The notes: generated by a model not told the origin, from the sequence alone. A stretch of DNA of 64,000 nt from Gilvibacter sp. SZ-19 (GCF_002163875.1 NZ_CP019333.1:688864-752863), one strand, 5' to 3'; positions 1 to 9,754 are shown, numbered from the stretch's first letter. Made by a program: numbers and translations.

Positions 1-432
1 GATCGCCATTACCTGATCGTAGATCTCATCCGGATTCAGATTGCGCATACGCTTTAACTGAGCAGTTGCACAGAAGGCACAATCTAAACTACAACCTACT
101 TGAGAAGAAACGCAGGCAGTTGTTCGGGTTTCGGTTGGAATCAAAACGGATTCTACAATAAGACCATCGTGCAAGGCAACAGCGTTCTTTAAGGTGCCAT
201 CTTCGCTTTTTTGAATTTGATCTACCGCAATATGGTTGATCACAAAGTGCTGCTCCAATAAGGCGCGCGTTGGCTTAGACAGATTGGTCATGGCCTCAAA
301 ATCATGCGCACCCTTGGTCCAGAGCCACTCATAGACCTGATTGCCACGAAAGGCCTTATCGCCTTGAGCGATAAAAAAATCTCGCAATTGCTCTTTGGTC
401 AAGGCGCGTATGTCTTGCCGTTTGATTTCCAT
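1..432 (-). CDS. rlmN: 23S rRNA (adenine-C2)-methyltransferase RlmN, 3'-truncated by window edge
   Basis: The 144 visible codons are the N-terminal part of a radical-SAM RNA methyltransferase that methylates C2 of A2503 in 23S rRNA and A37 in some tRNAs. The radical-SAM cluster motif CSLDCAFC (CxxxCxxC) is preceded by ETRTTACVSSQVGC, which is typical of RlmN. The start is the ATG at 430-432, giving MEIKRQDIRALTKEQL, the usual N-terminus. The gene runs off the left edge, so the second catalytic cysteine region is not visible. It lies just downstream of the terminator at 459-491 and is read in the same direction as the peptidase gene before it. Confidence 0.93.
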   Translation of the reverse strand, partial: MEIKRQDIRALTKEQLRDFFIAQGDKAFRGNQVYEWLWTKGAHDFEAMTNLSKPTRALLEQHFVINHIAVDQIQKSEDGTLKNAVALHDGLIVESVLIPTETRTTACVSSQVGCSLDCAFCATAQLKRMRNLNPDEIYDQVMAI

Positions 433-458
433 GTTGCAAAACTACCACAATTAGCCAT

Positions 459-491
459 AAAAAAACCCTTTCTGCTAAGAGAAAGGGTTTT
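459..491 (-). terminator. Intrinsic terminator of the lysyl-endopeptidase-like gene
   Basis: A 12-bp stem (462-473 pairing with 480-491, AAAACCCTTTCT/AGAAAGGGTTTT) has a 6-nt loop and a T tract on the minus strand. It lies 20 nt after the stop of the peptidase gene and before rlmN. Confidence 0.8.
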
Positions 492-510
492 AGATATCGT
501 TTTGGTCAGC

Positions 511-2166
511 CTAGTGACGCACAATGATCTTTTTAGTTAGGCTCGCTGCGTTCTCGTCGTCTACGATCTTTAAGAAATAGACACCGTTTTGCAGATCTGA
601 AACATTCAGCTCATTATTCACAGCAGAGAAGCTTCCGCGCTTCACAACTTGTCCTAAGATGGTGTAAAGCTCGTAATCTAAGCTGCTGCTTCCGAAGTGA
701 ACCACATTCAACAAAGAATTTGCTGGGTTCGGGAAGATAGACAGATTGGTCTCGAACTGGAAGTCGTTCGTAGAAAGTGTCTCAAGCGTATCGCCAGCGT
801 CTCCGTCTGGATCTAACCAAGGCTTTAAACTGTTGGTTGGTGAAGAACCAAAGTCCCAAGATTTGTCAAAGCGACCGTATACGTCAAAACCACCATTGTC
901 GTTGGTCCCTGCACAAGCAGCAGATCCTCCGGCCAATTGTCCTACGATCAAACCGTTCTGATCAAATAGCGGAGATCCGGAAGAACCTCCTTCGGTAACT
1001 CCAATATCCCAACCGTCACCACCGCCGAATCCAGAACCACTGATCACCCACATTTCTGTAGATGGGTTCCCGTTAAAGCTGATGGCACTTTTAAAAGGTG
1101 CTTCGTCATCACGACATACTTTCATAATGTCTCCAGATGGGTGGTGAATACCTACGGTATAATTTGGTACAGCAGTAGCACTGCGGTTCCATCCAGCCCA
1201 TACTAGGTTCCAAGAATCTGGTAAAGTACCTAGTAAACGCACTAGCATTACATCGGACTCTGAGTTGATAGCCAAACGCTCTGCACCACTGGTAGTATTA
1301 AAAGACCCACTGGTACTTGGAGTTGTTGTTCCACAAGATGGAGAAGGGCTTCTCCAGTTAAAACGGAATGACCAAGTTGCAGGAGTCCCTCCGTTACAGT
1401 GGTTCGCTGTCAAGAAATAAGGCTCTCTGTCGTTAGCTGTATTATTTATCAAAGCTCCACTACAAACTCCACCACCAATGATAAAGAGTGCAACAGATCT
1501 TTTTAGGTCTTCTTTTAGTGGATCCCAATCAGCACCTACAGTACAATCCACATCGTGGTTACAAGATCCGGAGTCGTTAAGACCCTTAGCAGTAACCACC
1601 TCGTCGGTAAATTGCTGAACAGAGCGGTAACCGTGTACCACTTTGCTGATATTCAAAGAACCTTGACCGCGAACAGCTTTTGGTTCAAAATATTCGATCC
1701 AAATGTTATCACCGTCAACCATCCAAGTTCCGAGCATTTTCTCTTCGTTGTTCAGGTTGTCCGTATAAGCTCCAAGCAAGGCAGTACGGTCATCATTGTA
1801 AAGATATACCTTAGCTCCTGCGGGTAAGTCGTATTTGTCAAAAATGAAATTCATGGTCTTGGCGCCCTCAGAAACGATGTTGATTCTCCAAACACCATCA
1901 CCGTTAGGAAGCTCGTCCCACACACCGGCATTTTCTAATCCGAGGTCTACGTCCAACTCGATCCCAAAACGATACGGACCATCTCCCTTTCTGTAGGCAG
2001 CATCTTCCGCATAAACAGTTTCAAAATCGATAGCCTCCATCTCCACTGGAGAAACAGCCGAGCGTGCACTCATAGTCCAACTGCGCGGTTCTCCTTCATT
2101 GGTCACTTGAGCCTGAGATGTAAACCCTAGAGCTAAAAGCCCTAATAGCAAAGTAATTTTTTTCAT
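511..2166 (-). CDS. Secreted lysyl-endopeptidase-like serine protease with T9SS sorting domain
   Basis: The product has 551 residues. It begins with a signal peptide (MKKITLLLGLLALGFTSQAQ, cleavage after about residue 20), so the start at 2166 is preferred over an in-frame ATG 14 codons upstream. A chymotrypsin-fold domain at about 200-450 carries TANHC (His256), an Asp in SESDVML (Asp305) and GGSSGSP (Ser396), as in Achromobacter protease I-type lysyl endopeptidases. Several cysteines suggest disulfides. Residues about 475-551 form a type A T9SS C-terminal domain (FPNPANSLLNV ... GVYFLKI ... KKIIV). It is therefore probably exported through the outer membrane by T9SS and anchored or released. 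Cleavage after lysine is inferred from the family only. Confidence 0.88.
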   Translation of the reverse strand: MKKITLLLGLLALGFTSQAQVTNEGEPRSWTMSARSAVSPVEMEAIDFETVYAEDAAYRKGDGPYRFGIELDVDLGLENAGVWDELPNGDGVWRINIVSEGAKTMNFIFDKYDLPAGAKVYLYNDDRTALLGAYTDNLNNEEKMLGTWMVDGDNIWIEYFEPKAVRGQGSLNISKVVHGYRSVQQFTDEVVTAKGLNDSGSCNHDVDCTVGADWDPLKEDLKRSVALFIIGGGVCSGALINNTANDREPYFLTANHCNGGTPATWSFRFNWRSPSPSCGTTTPSTSGSFNTTSGAERLAINSESDVMLVRLLGTLPDSWNLVWAGWNRSATAVPNYTVGIHHPSGDIMKVCRDDEAPFKSAISFNGNPSTEMWVISGSGFGGGDGWDIGVTEGGSSGSPLFDQNGLIVGQLAGGSAACAGTNDNGGFDVYGRFDKSWDFGSSPTNSLKPWLDPDGDAGDTLETLSTNDFQFETNLSIFPNPANSLLNVVHFGSSSLDYELYTILGQVVKRGSFSAVNNELNVSDLQNGVYFLKIVDDENAASLTKKIIVRH

Positions 2167-2279
2167 GTAAGCATTTTTAGTCAGTTGCGTGCAGTTTCCC
2201 TGACGCATAATAGGTTATAAGCTCTAAATGTACATCTTTTTTTGGAATCGACCTGTGGGAAATTCCCGCTTTCTGGCAT

Positions 2280-2308
2280 AAAAAAACCCGCTACAAGTTA
2301 GTAGCGGG
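2280..2308 (-). terminator. Intrinsic terminator of queA
   Basis: CCCGCTAC at 2287-2294 pairs with GTAGCGGG at 2301-2308 around a 6-nt loop, followed on the minus strand by a T run (2280-2286). It sits 27 nt past the queA stop. Confidence 0.85.
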
Positions 2309-2334
2309 CGCTTTATATTCGGTCTAAAAGGAAC

Positions 2335-3384
2335 TTACAAGATCAACATTGCGTCTCCGTAAGAATAGAATCTGTATTTTTCTTTTACCGCTTCTGCGTA
2401 CGCCTCTTTGATAAATTCGTGACCAGCAAAAGCAGAAACCATCATTAATAGCGTAGATTTTGGCGTGTGCAAATTGGTGATCATCGCATTGGCGATACTG
2501 AACTCATAAGGCGGGAAAATAAACTTATTGGTCCACCCGGCATATGGGTTTAGCGTGTGGTTAGAAGAAACAGAACTCTCTAGGGTTCGCATGGCAGTGG
2601 TACCCACAGCGCAAACACGTTTCTTATTGGCCAATCCTGTATTGATGATATTGGCCGCCTCTGGAGAGATAATGATCTCTTCTGAATCCATTTTGTGCTT
2701 GCTCAGATCTTCTACCTCTACCGGAGAGAACGTACCCAAGCCAACATGCAAGGTAACCTCACTAAAATGAACACCTTTGATCTCCAAACGCTTCATTAAG
2801 TGCTTTGAAAAGTGAAGTCCAGCTGTTGGAGCTGCAACGGCACCTTCGTTCTTTGCGTAAATAGTTTGGTAACGCTCTTCATCTTCTGGCTCTACATCTC
2901 TTTTGATGTATTTTGGAAGTGGCGTTTGTCCTAATTCGTTAAGCTTCATGCGGAACTCTTCATAAGATCCATCGTACAAGAATCTCAAGGTACGCCCACG
3001 GGAAGTGGTATTATCGATCACCTCAGCAACCAAACTTTCGTCCTCTCCAAAGTAGAGCTTGTTTCCAATACGGATCTTACGCGCCGGATCTACCAAAACA
3101 TCCCACAAACGGGTCTCTGCATTGAGTTCTCTAAGCAAGAAAACCTCAATACGCGCTCCGGTCTTTTCTTTGTTTCCAAATAAACGAGCAGGAAAAACTT
3201 TGGTGTTGTTCAACACCAAAACATCGTCTTCGTTAAAATACTCGATAAGGTCTTTGAACATACGATGTTCAATGGTCTGTTTCTCTCTGTCCAATACCAT
3301 TAGACGCGATTCGTCTCGGTTGGCAGAAGGATATTCTGCGAGTAATTCGTTAGGAAGATCAAAGTTAAAGTTAGAGAGCTTCAT
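2335..3384 (-). CDS. queA: S-adenosylmethionine:tRNA ribosyltransferase-isomerase QueA
   Basis: The enzyme transfers and isomerises the ribosyl part of SAM onto preQ1-tRNA to give epoxyqueuosine in the tRNA wobble position. The 349-residue length matches the family. Recognisable stretches are the N-terminal [12 protein letters not shown] and [32 protein letters not shown] and VGLGTFSPV, and the C-terminal [10 protein letters not shown]. It appears to be a single-gene unit with its own promoter (3419-3450) and terminator (2280-2308). Confidence 0.96.
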   Translation of the reverse strand: MKLSNFNFDLPNELLAEYPSANRDESRLMVLDREKQTIEHRMFKDLIEYFNEDDVLVLNNTKVFPARLFGNKEKTGARIEVFLLRELNAETRLWDVLVDPARKIRIGNKLYFGEDESLVAEVIDNTTSRGRTLRFLYDGSYEEFRMKLNELGQTPLPKYIKRDVEPEDEERYQTIYAKNEGAVAAPTAGLHFSKHLMKRLEIKGVHFSEVTLHVGLGTFSPVEVEDLSKHKMDSEEIIISPEAANIINTGLANKKRVCAVGTTAMRTLESSVSSNHTLNPYAGWTNKFIFPPYEFSIANAMITNLHTPKSTLLMMVSAFAGHEFIKEAYAEAVKEKYRFYSYGDAMLIL

Positions 3385-3418
3385 AGGCCTTCAGCGGGTT
3401 TTTAGATTACAAAGGTTG

Positions 3419-3450
3419 CAAATATACAACCTCGGCATAGGGGTTGTCAA
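3419..3450 (-). promoter_or_regulatory. queA promoter (flavobacterial -33/-7 type)
   Basis: On the minus strand TTG (3450-3448) is followed after 21 nt by TATATTTG (3426-3419), a full match to the Bacteroidetes -7 consensus TAnnTTTG. It lies about 35 nt upstream of the queA ATG. Confidence 0.6.
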
Positions 3451-3462
3451 GTAAATGGCGGT

Positions 3463-4692
3463 TTATCTTTCGTTTTCTATAGAAAAACCGAGGGTTTTTA
3501 GGTCGTCCCAGAATTCGGGATAAGACTTAGAAACCACTTCTGCCTCCTCTATCACAAGTTCTGTTTTAAGTGCTAGCGGCGCAAAGGCCATTGCCATACG
3601 GTGGTCTTGATAGGTTGCCACCCGCACCTTGGGCTTTATCTGATTTGAAGGCCTTAAACTCAGATGATTGTCGGTGATGTTAACCTGGGCTCCGAATTTT
3701 TCCAATTCATTCTTTAAAGCTTGCAAACGATCTGTCTCCTTGATCTTTAAGGTGTGTAAGCCAGAGAGCTCACAACCGACCCCTAGACCAAAACAACAAA
3801 CTGCTATGGTTTGTGCCAAATCTGGTGTATCTACCAGGTCGGCGCTATAAACTTCAGGCAAATCCACGGCTTTCTTGCTTAGGGTAAGACTCACCTCATC
3901 GGCATTAAATTCCGAACTCACCCCCAATGGGGCGAACAATTCCACCAGGGCAGAGTCTCCTTGTAAGCTTGAAGCTTTATAGCTGCGGAGTTTAATATGA
4001 TCTGCTGCCCCTAAAGCCATCAGACTGTAAAAATAGGAGGCAGAACTCCAATCGGATTCCACGGTGAAAGAGGTGGTTGCCAACTGCCCGATAGGACTAA
4101 CCCGAACCTCAGATTCACTCAGCTCTGTCTTTGCTCCTAAGGCCTCCAAAAGGGTCAAGGTCATCTTTAAATATGGGATAGAAGTGAGCTTTCCGTCTAG
4201 CTGCAAGCGAATGCCTTCTTCGAAACTAGATCCTGTAAGCAACAAAGAAGACAGATACTGACTCGAAATATTCGCTGCGATGCGCACGGTATTCCCTTTA
4301 GGGGCAACTCCTTTTATGCGTAAAGGCGGATAGCCTTCTTCTTTTTCGTATTGAATGTTCGCACCCAGTTGTCGTAAGGCATCAACCAAAACCCCAATAG
4401 GTCGTTGTTGCATGCGCTCACTGCCAGTTAGCACGCCTTCAAAACCTGGCTTCATAGCCAGATAAGTGGTTAAAAAGCGCATAGAAGTACCGGCGTGATG
4501 AATATCTATAAGGTCTGAACCACTATTTAAAGCGGCTTCTAGCACCCGCGTGTCGTCACTGTTGGATAGGTTGGCGATATCTAAGGCTGGGTATAAAGCC
4601 TTTAGAATCAACAAGCGATTGGATTCACTTTTAGAGCCTGTGATCTTTAGTTCTCCGGACTTCAGTTCCGGAACACTGAGAATTAGATTCAT
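3463..4692 (-). CDS. aroA: 3-phosphoshikimate 1-carboxyvinyltransferase (EPSP synthase)
   Basis: The enzyme joins PEP to shikimate-3-phosphate in the sixth step of the shikimate pathway. The product has 409 residues, slightly shorter than E. coli AroA. Motifs seen are GSKSESNRLL near the N-terminus, AGTSMRFLTTYLA (PEP/substrate loop), DTPDLAQT, KETDRLQAL and DHRMAMAFAPLAL. The start at 4692 is preferred over an upstream in-frame ATG because it begins directly with the family sequence. Its ATG overlaps the TGA of the preceding small gene (ATGA), which suggests translational coupling at the end of the rsgA operon. It feeds the same pathway as the aromatic operon at 11.6-15.5 kb but is not linked to it. 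Confidence 0.95.
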   Translation of the reverse strand: MNLILSVPELKSGELKITGSKSESNRLLILKALYPALDIANLSNSDDTRVLEAALNSGSDLIDIHHAGTSMRFLTTYLAMKPGFEGVLTGSERMQQRPIGVLVDALRQLGANIQYEKEEGYPPLRIKGVAPKGNTVRIAANISSQYLSSLLLTGSSFEEGIRLQLDGKLTSIPYLKMTLTLLEALGAKTELSESEVRVSPIGQLATTSFTVESDWSSASYFYSLMALGAADHIKLRSYKASSLQGDSALVELFAPLGVSSEFNADEVSLTLSKKAVDLPEVYSADLVDTPDLAQTIAVCCFGLGVGCELSGLHTLKIKETDRLQALKNELEKFGAQVNITDNHLSLRPSNQIKPKVRVATYQDHRMAMAFAPLALKTELVIEEAEVVSKSYPEFWDDLKTLGFSIENER

Positions 4693-4925
4693 TGTTGGTC
4701 GCGTTTGTATTTGGCCCAAAATTTTCCGTAGGTCACAAAAAAGCCATAGACCAGTCCACTGGCAATACACACACCTACAAACTCTACCGGATCACGCTCG
4801 TCCCAAAATGAGATTTTAAATCCATTCACTCCCCAAAACAAGACCACAAAGACCACTATAAAAGCAGAGCCTAAAGAAGCTACAGATTTCCAGAATTTGG
4901 TGTCGGACAATATGCGTTTTATCAT
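4689..4925 (-). CDS. Small two-helix membrane protein of unknown function
   Basis: The protein has 78 residues with two predicted membrane helices (about 13-34 and 48-66). A short charged loop (WDERDPVEF) lies between them and the C-terminus is basic (KFWAKYKRDQQ). I do not recognise the family. It is one nucleotide downstream of the MazG-like gene, and its stop overlaps the aroA start by four bases, so it is almost certainly translated as part of this operon. Confidence 0.7.
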   Translation of the reverse strand: MIKRILSDTKFWKSVASLGSAFIVVFVVLFWGVNGFKISFWDERDPVEFVGVCIASGLVYGFFVTYGKFWAKYKRDQQ

Positions 4926-4926
4926 C

Positions 4927-5253
4927 TTATTGCAGTTTTGGATTTTGTTTATGCCTGTCGTGATCGCGTTTGGTCTTAAGATCCATTTTCTTGTCGAAAG
5001 CGGCTTGCAGATCTATTCCCGTCTGATTGGCCAGACAAAGCACTACAAATACTACATCGGCCAACTCTTCGCCCAGGTCCTTGTCCTTGTCCGAAGGTTT
5101 TTCACTCTGCTCGCCATAACGACGCGCAATGATACGCGCAACTTCACCGACTTCTTCGGTAAGTTGTGCCATATTGGTCAATTCGTTGAAATATCGAACG
5201 CCATGATCCTTGATCCAGTCGTCCACTGCCTTTTGAGCATGTGCCAAATTCAT
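4927..5253 (-). CDS. MazG-like nucleotide pyrophosphohydrolase
   Basis: This 108-residue all-alpha NTP pyrophosphatase has the metal-binding pattern EEVGEVAR (about 33-40) followed by EELADVVF (about 62-69). That is the ExxE...ExxD signature of single-domain MazG/dCTPase-type enzymes, which hydrolyse (d)NTPs to NMP and pyrophosphate and are often house-cleaning enzymes. The substrate cannot be told from sequence. It is spaced 2 nt from the upstream DUF3857 gene and 1 nt from the downstream small membrane protein. Confidence 0.88.
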   Translation of the reverse strand: MNLAHAQKAVDDWIKDHGVRYFNELTNMAQLTEEVGEVARIIARRYGEQSEKPSDKDKDLGEELADVVFVVLCLANQTGIDLQAAFDKKMDLKTKRDHDRHKQNPKLQ

Positions 5254-5255
5254 AA

Positions 5256-7268
5256 TTACGATTTGATTAATACGATACGTTCTTTTTGATTCTCTACGAC
5301 CTGCGCCATAAATTGTTTTAAATAGGTATAAAGTTGAGCGCCGAACAATCCAGTGTTTAATTTTAAACTACTTCTTATAGCTACAGTATTGTTACTTACG
5401 CGATATTGAGCGCTGTAAGAACCTAGCCCTTCTGGCAACGCGATATTGACTGTTGGCGGTACAGACTCAATTTGATAACCCTCTGGAATGGTGACAGAGA
5501 TCATGAACTTATGTTCCTTCGGATATACATAATCCACCGGCAGGCTCCTGGTATCACTTTGAAACGGATTCTCTGTCATTCCTAAATGAAAATAAGGATT
5601 GAAGTATCGTTTTCCGTCCAAATCTTCTATAGCATCTTCTATCGTAAACTCATAGCTCAAGATTAAAGGGTCTGCTAACTCCGTATAATTCTTTAAACTT
5701 ATGGCTTCAGCAAAAAAGTCGCCGTTATCGAACTCGCTTAAATATTCATCGGCGGTATCAGAGGTTAAAGCACTGCGCATCTCTAGGCCAAAATGGTTTG
5801 TGAATTGCTCGCGAGCTTGTCCAACCGCATCGGTCGTGTCGTCTAAATTGGCCAACAAATTGACTACATGAGAAGACAAATAATTCGGCGTTAAACTCAC
5901 AAATTGAGAAGCTCCGTCTGGCATGAGCAAACGACCCTGCCAGTTCATGACACGTTCCGGAAGCATGTTTGGCAAACTGGCTGGACTACTTGCATCCATG
6001 AGAAATAGACCGCCATCTAATACAACCGCGGCGATAACATAGTTGAACCCTTCTAAGGTTGGGAACAACGGAACCCCATGTTCTTTTGTGCTAACCAGAA
6101 CAGGGTAACTCTCCAGACCTGCATACTCCAAAGCCTTAACCAACAACAAGTTCAATTCCGCTATTGGCGCACTGCCCTTTTCTGATATCTCTTTGAGGGA
6201 TTCTTCTGGAAAAATACCGTATTCTCCGTTCCACTTGATCTTGTTTTTAGCCCATTCAAAAATCAGATTCAGTTTTTCTTTGTCTGAATTTGCAACAGCT
6301 AACAAGCCGTCGAGATCTGAACCAAGGTCTATACGTTTATTGAGATAGTCTTTATAATAATCTTGAAAAATAGTGTTGGACACAGATTCCCAGGAACTAA
6401 TGTATTCGGTAATACCAGAGTTGGGATAGTTCGTATACTGAAGCTCCATATTAATTGCGCCTATGTAGTTGAATAGGTTATCAACATAGGGTTCATCCCT
6501 TAAAGGCGAAACATTGTTCAATTCGTACTCCGTTGTAGTGATTTCATAAGTAAACTTACTCTGACCGCCACTTACCGTTCGCGCATTAAGTCCGGAACCA
6601 ACGGTCTTGGCACCTAAAGCAAAACTTTCTGTTCTAGTTCCCTTTTTTGTCTGCGGATTGAGCACTATATCACCTCGAACATAAGGTCTAAAGACATAAA
6701 ATTCGGGGATCTCAAATCTTATGGACTCGTAGTCGATGGGCACTGTTTGCTGCAATAATATCTCTCTTATATTTCCGATATAATCTGAGGAGACCACATA
6801 TTTATATTCAATAACAGAACCTGCTTTAACCTTTGGCAGCGCTAATTTCTTCAAGTTCCAAAACTTGTTGTAGGCTTCATCGAAAATACCGTCCTTTTCT
6901 AATTTGGTGGTTTGAACCTTCCCATTCTCTAGATTGTAAGTTGCACCTTTTATGCGTGTAACGCTTTGGTCTGTGTTGCCTCCTACATAATATCGAACCT
7001 GATGAGTGGCCCAGTCAAATCCGGTATTGTTATATATTTTTACCCTTTCGTGTACCTCGGTATTCTGAACAAATCCTTTGTCCTTTACATAAATGTAGTA
7101 CACGCGTATGTCTCTAAACAAAAAGGCTGCATCAGCCTCTGGATGCAATGGGTGGCGGTCCTGAGTCAATATTTCTTCACTCACCTTACCAAATTTCTCG
7201 ATCTGGCTCGACACATTTTGAATCCACAGAAAAAAACCAAATAGCAAGCAAAATTTTACTATATGCAT
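5256..7268 (-). CDS. Exported DUF3857/transglutaminase-like protein (copy A)
   Basis: The product has 670 residues. A signal peptide (about 1-21, ending SSQ) is followed by a DUF3857 beta-rich domain (about 40-260), a transglutaminase-like core (about 310-430) and a C-terminal beta region. In the core, the segment that normally carries the catalytic Cys reads GSAPIAELNLLL (about 365-376) and the His position reads FNYVIA (about 405). Only the Asp position (LMDAS, about 424) looks conserved, so it is probably not a working transglutaminase. It is a tandem paralogue of the next gene, 3 nt away. Its role in the periplasm is unknown. Confidence 0.8.
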   Translation of the reverse strand: MHIVKFCLLFGFFLWIQNVSSQIEKFGKVSEEILTQDRHPLHPEADAAFLFRDIRVYYIYVKDKGFVQNTEVHERVKIYNNTGFDWATHQVRYYVGGNTDQSVTRIKGATYNLENGKVQTTKLEKDGIFDEAYNKFWNLKKLALPKVKAGSVIEYKYVVSSDYIGNIREILLQQTVPIDYESIRFEIPEFYVFRPYVRGDIVLNPQTKKGTRTESFALGAKTVGSGLNARTVSGGQSKFTYEITTTEYELNNVSPLRDEPYVDNLFNYIGAINMELQYTNYPNSGITEYISSWESVSNTIFQDYYKDYLNKRIDLGSDLDGLLAVANSDKEKLNLIFEWAKNKIKWNGEYGIFPEESLKEISEKGSAPIAELNLLLVKALEYAGLESYPVLVSTKEHGVPLFPTLEGFNYVIAAVVLDGGLFLMDASSPASLPNMLPERVMNWQGRLLMPDGASQFVSLTPNYLSSHVVNLLANLDDTTDAVGQAREQFTNHFGLEMRSALTSDTADEYLSEFDNGDFFAEAISLKNYTELADPLILSYEFTIEDAIEDLDGKRYFNPYFHLGMTENPFQSDTRSLPVDYVYPKEHKFMISVTIPEGYQIESVPPTVNIALPEGLGSYSAQYRVSNNTVAIRSSLKLNTGLFGAQLYTYLKQFMAQVVENQKERIVLIKS

Positions 7269-7271
7269 GAC

Positions 7272-9281
7272 CTAAGATTTACTAATAACTACTTTTTCAC
7301 TTTCCTTAGCCACACGCTGGCTGTAAAATTCTTTCAAGGTTTCGTAGTACAAAGCAGGTACTACGGCCTGTTTCATTGTCATGGAGCAAACCAGGTTCAA
7401 TTTACCGTCTGCTTGGGCAATGTTAAAGGTATAAGCTCCCAATCCGCCGGGTAAAGAAATATTGAGCGCCTCTGGTACACTGGTCACCGTATAGCCCTCA
7501 GGCAAATTGATATTGATGATCTTTCTGTGCAGATAAGGATGCACAAAATTGATGGGATAATTCCGCTCGTCTAGCTTAAAGGGGTTCTCATACATCCCCA
7601 AAAAGAACATCGGATTCAAATAGATATCCCCGTCTATGATCTCTACCGCGCCTTCCTTTTCAAAGTCGTAACTCATACTGACAGGCTTAGAAGAATCCTT
7701 TAGGTTCTTAAGTTCGAGCTCACTTACCAGATCCAGATTATAATCGTCCATAAGTTCTTCTTCAATCTTTGAAATGCTTTCATTCTCGTAGCTGCGTCGC
7801 TGATCTAAAGCCTCCAAAAGTGTGAGATTAGATCGGACATTTCCGTTTATATCGCCAAAGTCGTCCAAGTTCACTGTAAGCATCGTACTCACCTGACTGA
7901 TGGTATTCGGATAGAGATCCACCTTCATAGAAAGGCCATTTTCCATCACCATGGTTCCGTTCCAATTCAAAACACGACTTGGCAACACATTGGGCGCAGT
8001 CATTTTCTCTGTGGCATCTAGCAAATAGCGCTGACCGTCAATTTCTACTGCGGCAATGACATAGTTGAACCCATCGAGCGTTGGGTAAGCCGGAATTCCG
8101 TGACTACGAGTACTCACCAATACAGGATTTGCATTGAGTCCGGCTTCTTTAAGCATGGCTACTAGAAGCAGATTTATGTCGCCAGTGTTGCCTGTTTGAT
8201 CCTTATACGCTCTAGAAATTCCAGAGGCTGCAGTCATCCCATATCGCTTGTTCCAATTCATGTGCGATTTCACGTGATCAAAGATGCGATTCATACGATC
8301 CATATATCCACTTGAACCTTCTAGCACTGTGGCCAGATCATCCTTAAAGAAATTTGTTCGCTCGAGTTGTTTTCCAAAACCATCATATTTGTAGATGGTC
8401 TTCACCACGTCTTCCCAGGTCTTTGAATACTCCTTGACCACTCCAGATTGACTTTTGGTACTGCTGAGCTCATAAACCACCGTATAACGATAGTTGTCAA
8501 TATTGTCAACATAAGGTTCCTCTTTCAATGCTGGAACGTGCATGTATTCGTATTCTGATATAAATTCTTTAAATATGGCCGCGCCATCTTTTGTTGTTGA
8601 GGTTAACCCACCACCTTGTTCGTAGGTAAAATCTATTCTACGAGTGTCTGTATAGTCTTTGGGCTGTGCATTAAAATTACCTTTGATGAGTCGGCTAAAT
8701 TGAAAATATTCCAAGATCTGGATCTTGGTGTAATGATGAGCCGTTGGAATATCTTCTTGAATGACCACATCGTCTATAATGGTAAAATAAGGAGATACCA
8801 CACGATACGATATCTCTAGAACCGAACCTACCTTAACCGCTGGCATTGTCAAACTTACCTCCATGCGATTTTCGGTCTCCATATTTTCAAATATTCCAGA
8901 TTTGCTCAGCTTTTCTGACCTTATCTTGCCGTCTTCTAAATTATAGGTGTAAGCTTTTATGCTTTCTATGCGCTCTTTGAGCTTTCCCTTTTGATACAGA
9001 TTGATCTTTCTGGTGGCATAATCCAAACCGTCTTTGTTTAAGATCTTGATGCGTTCGTGTACATCTGTATATAAAACCCATCCCTTTACCTCATCGTCTT
9101 CGTAATATGTGTTCCGAGACTTATGCAAATAAACAGCATCTGCAGTGGTGTCCTGAGGGTAGACACTCATGCTCAATTCTTCTTTAGAGACTTTCTTGAA
9201 TTCGTAATCTTGGGCAAATGAGATACTACAGCTAAAAAATAATGCAAGGATCCATCCTGCTTGGGATACTCTTTGAAACAT
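7272..9281 (-). CDS. Exported DUF3857/transglutaminase-like protein (copy B)
   Basis: The product has 669 residues, with a signal peptide (about 1-23, ending SFAQ), and is collinear with the neighbouring copy A. Shared blocks include EEPYVDNI/DEPYVDNL, NLLLV, PVLVSTRSHG, PTLDGFNYVIAAV and the C-terminal MYENPFKLDERNYP region. As in copy A, the Cys of the transglutaminase fold is replaced (GNTGDINLLL, about 365) and the His is replaced by Asn (FNYVIA), leaving the Asp (LLDAT, about 420). The pair looks like an old tandem duplication inside the rsgA-aroA operon. Confidence 0.8.
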   Translation of the reverse strand: MFQRVSQAGWILALFFSCSISFAQDYEFKKVSKEELSMSVYPQDTTADAVYLHKSRNTYYEDDEVKGWVLYTDVHERIKILNKDGLDYATRKINLYQKGKLKERIESIKAYTYNLEDGKIRSEKLSKSGIFENMETENRMEVSLTMPAVKVGSVLEISYRVVSPYFTIIDDVVIQEDIPTAHHYTKIQILEYFQFSRLIKGNFNAQPKDYTDTRRIDFTYEQGGGLTSTTKDGAAIFKEFISEYEYMHVPALKEEPYVDNIDNYRYTVVYELSSTKSQSGVVKEYSKTWEDVVKTIYKYDGFGKQLERTNFFKDDLATVLEGSSGYMDRMNRIFDHVKSHMNWNKRYGMTAASGISRAYKDQTGNTGDINLLLVAMLKEAGLNANPVLVSTRSHGIPAYPTLDGFNYVIAAVEIDGQRYLLDATEKMTAPNVLPSRVLNWNGTMVMENGLSMKVDLYPNTISQVSTMLTVNLDDFGDINGNVRSNLTLLEALDQRRSYENESISKIEEELMDDYNLDLVSELELKNLKDSSKPVSMSYDFEKEGAVEIIDGDIYLNPMFFLGMYENPFKLDERNYPINFVHPYLHRKIININLPEGYTVTSVPEALNISLPGGLGAYTFNIAQADGKLNLVCSMTMKQAVVPALYYETLKEFYSQRVAKESEKVVISKS

Positions 9282-9301
9282 ATTACGTTAGTTAATTGGG
9301 A

Positions 9302-9754
9302 TTATTCTTTGTTTTTCGTGTCGATGATCAAGGTAACCGGACCGTCATTGATGAGTTGAACATCCATCATAGCTCCAAAGCTTCCACGGCCCACTTTTTT
9401 ACCCAGTACTTCCTCAAATTTAACAATAAAATCCTCATAAAGTGGCTCAGCAATGCTCGGATGTGCCGCTTTGATAAAAGAAGGGCGATTTCCCTTTTTT
9501 GTAGCGCCGTGCAAGGTGAATTGACTCACTACTATGGCAGCTCCGCCTGTATCTTGTAAGGAGAGGTTCATGGCTCCGCTGTCGTCGCCAAAGATCCGTA
9601 AACGAGCAATTTTGCCTGCAAGCCAATCAATATCTTCTTGTCCATCCGCAGCCTCTATTCCCAAAAGGATAAGTAAGCCCTCACCTATTGCAGATATCTT
9701 TTCGCCAGCTACAGTTACCGAAGCTTCGCTCACGCGTTGAATCACTGCTCTCAT
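9302..9754 (-). CDS. dtd: D-aminoacyl-tRNA deacylase
   Basis: The enzyme hydrolyses D-aminoacyl-tRNA and Gly-tRNA(Ala) for translation quality control. The 150-residue length fits the family. [13 protein letters not shown] is the canonical N-terminus, [17 protein letters not shown] is the active-site stretch, and NDGPVT holds the Gly-cisPro motif. The start at 9754 is preferred over an upstream ATG that would add 48 residues lying within rsgA. Its ATG overlaps the rsgA TGA (ATGA). Confidence 0.96.
   Translation of the reverse strand: MRAVIQRVSEASVTVAGEKISAIGEGLLILLGIEAADGQEDIDWLAGKIARLRIFGDDSGAMNLSLQDTGGAAIVVSQFTLHGATKKGNRPSFIKAAHPSIAEPLYEDFIVKFEEVLGKKVGRGSFGAMMDVQLINDGPVTLIIDTKNKE

Noticed and set aside
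3059-3454. Open frame antisense to queA
   Set aside because: It overlaps queA over nearly its full length, has no family similarity I can see and no promoter, and is best explained by codon bias of the real gene.
5256-9281. Two active transglutaminases/proteases
   Set aside because: The Cys and His of the triad are replaced in both proteins.
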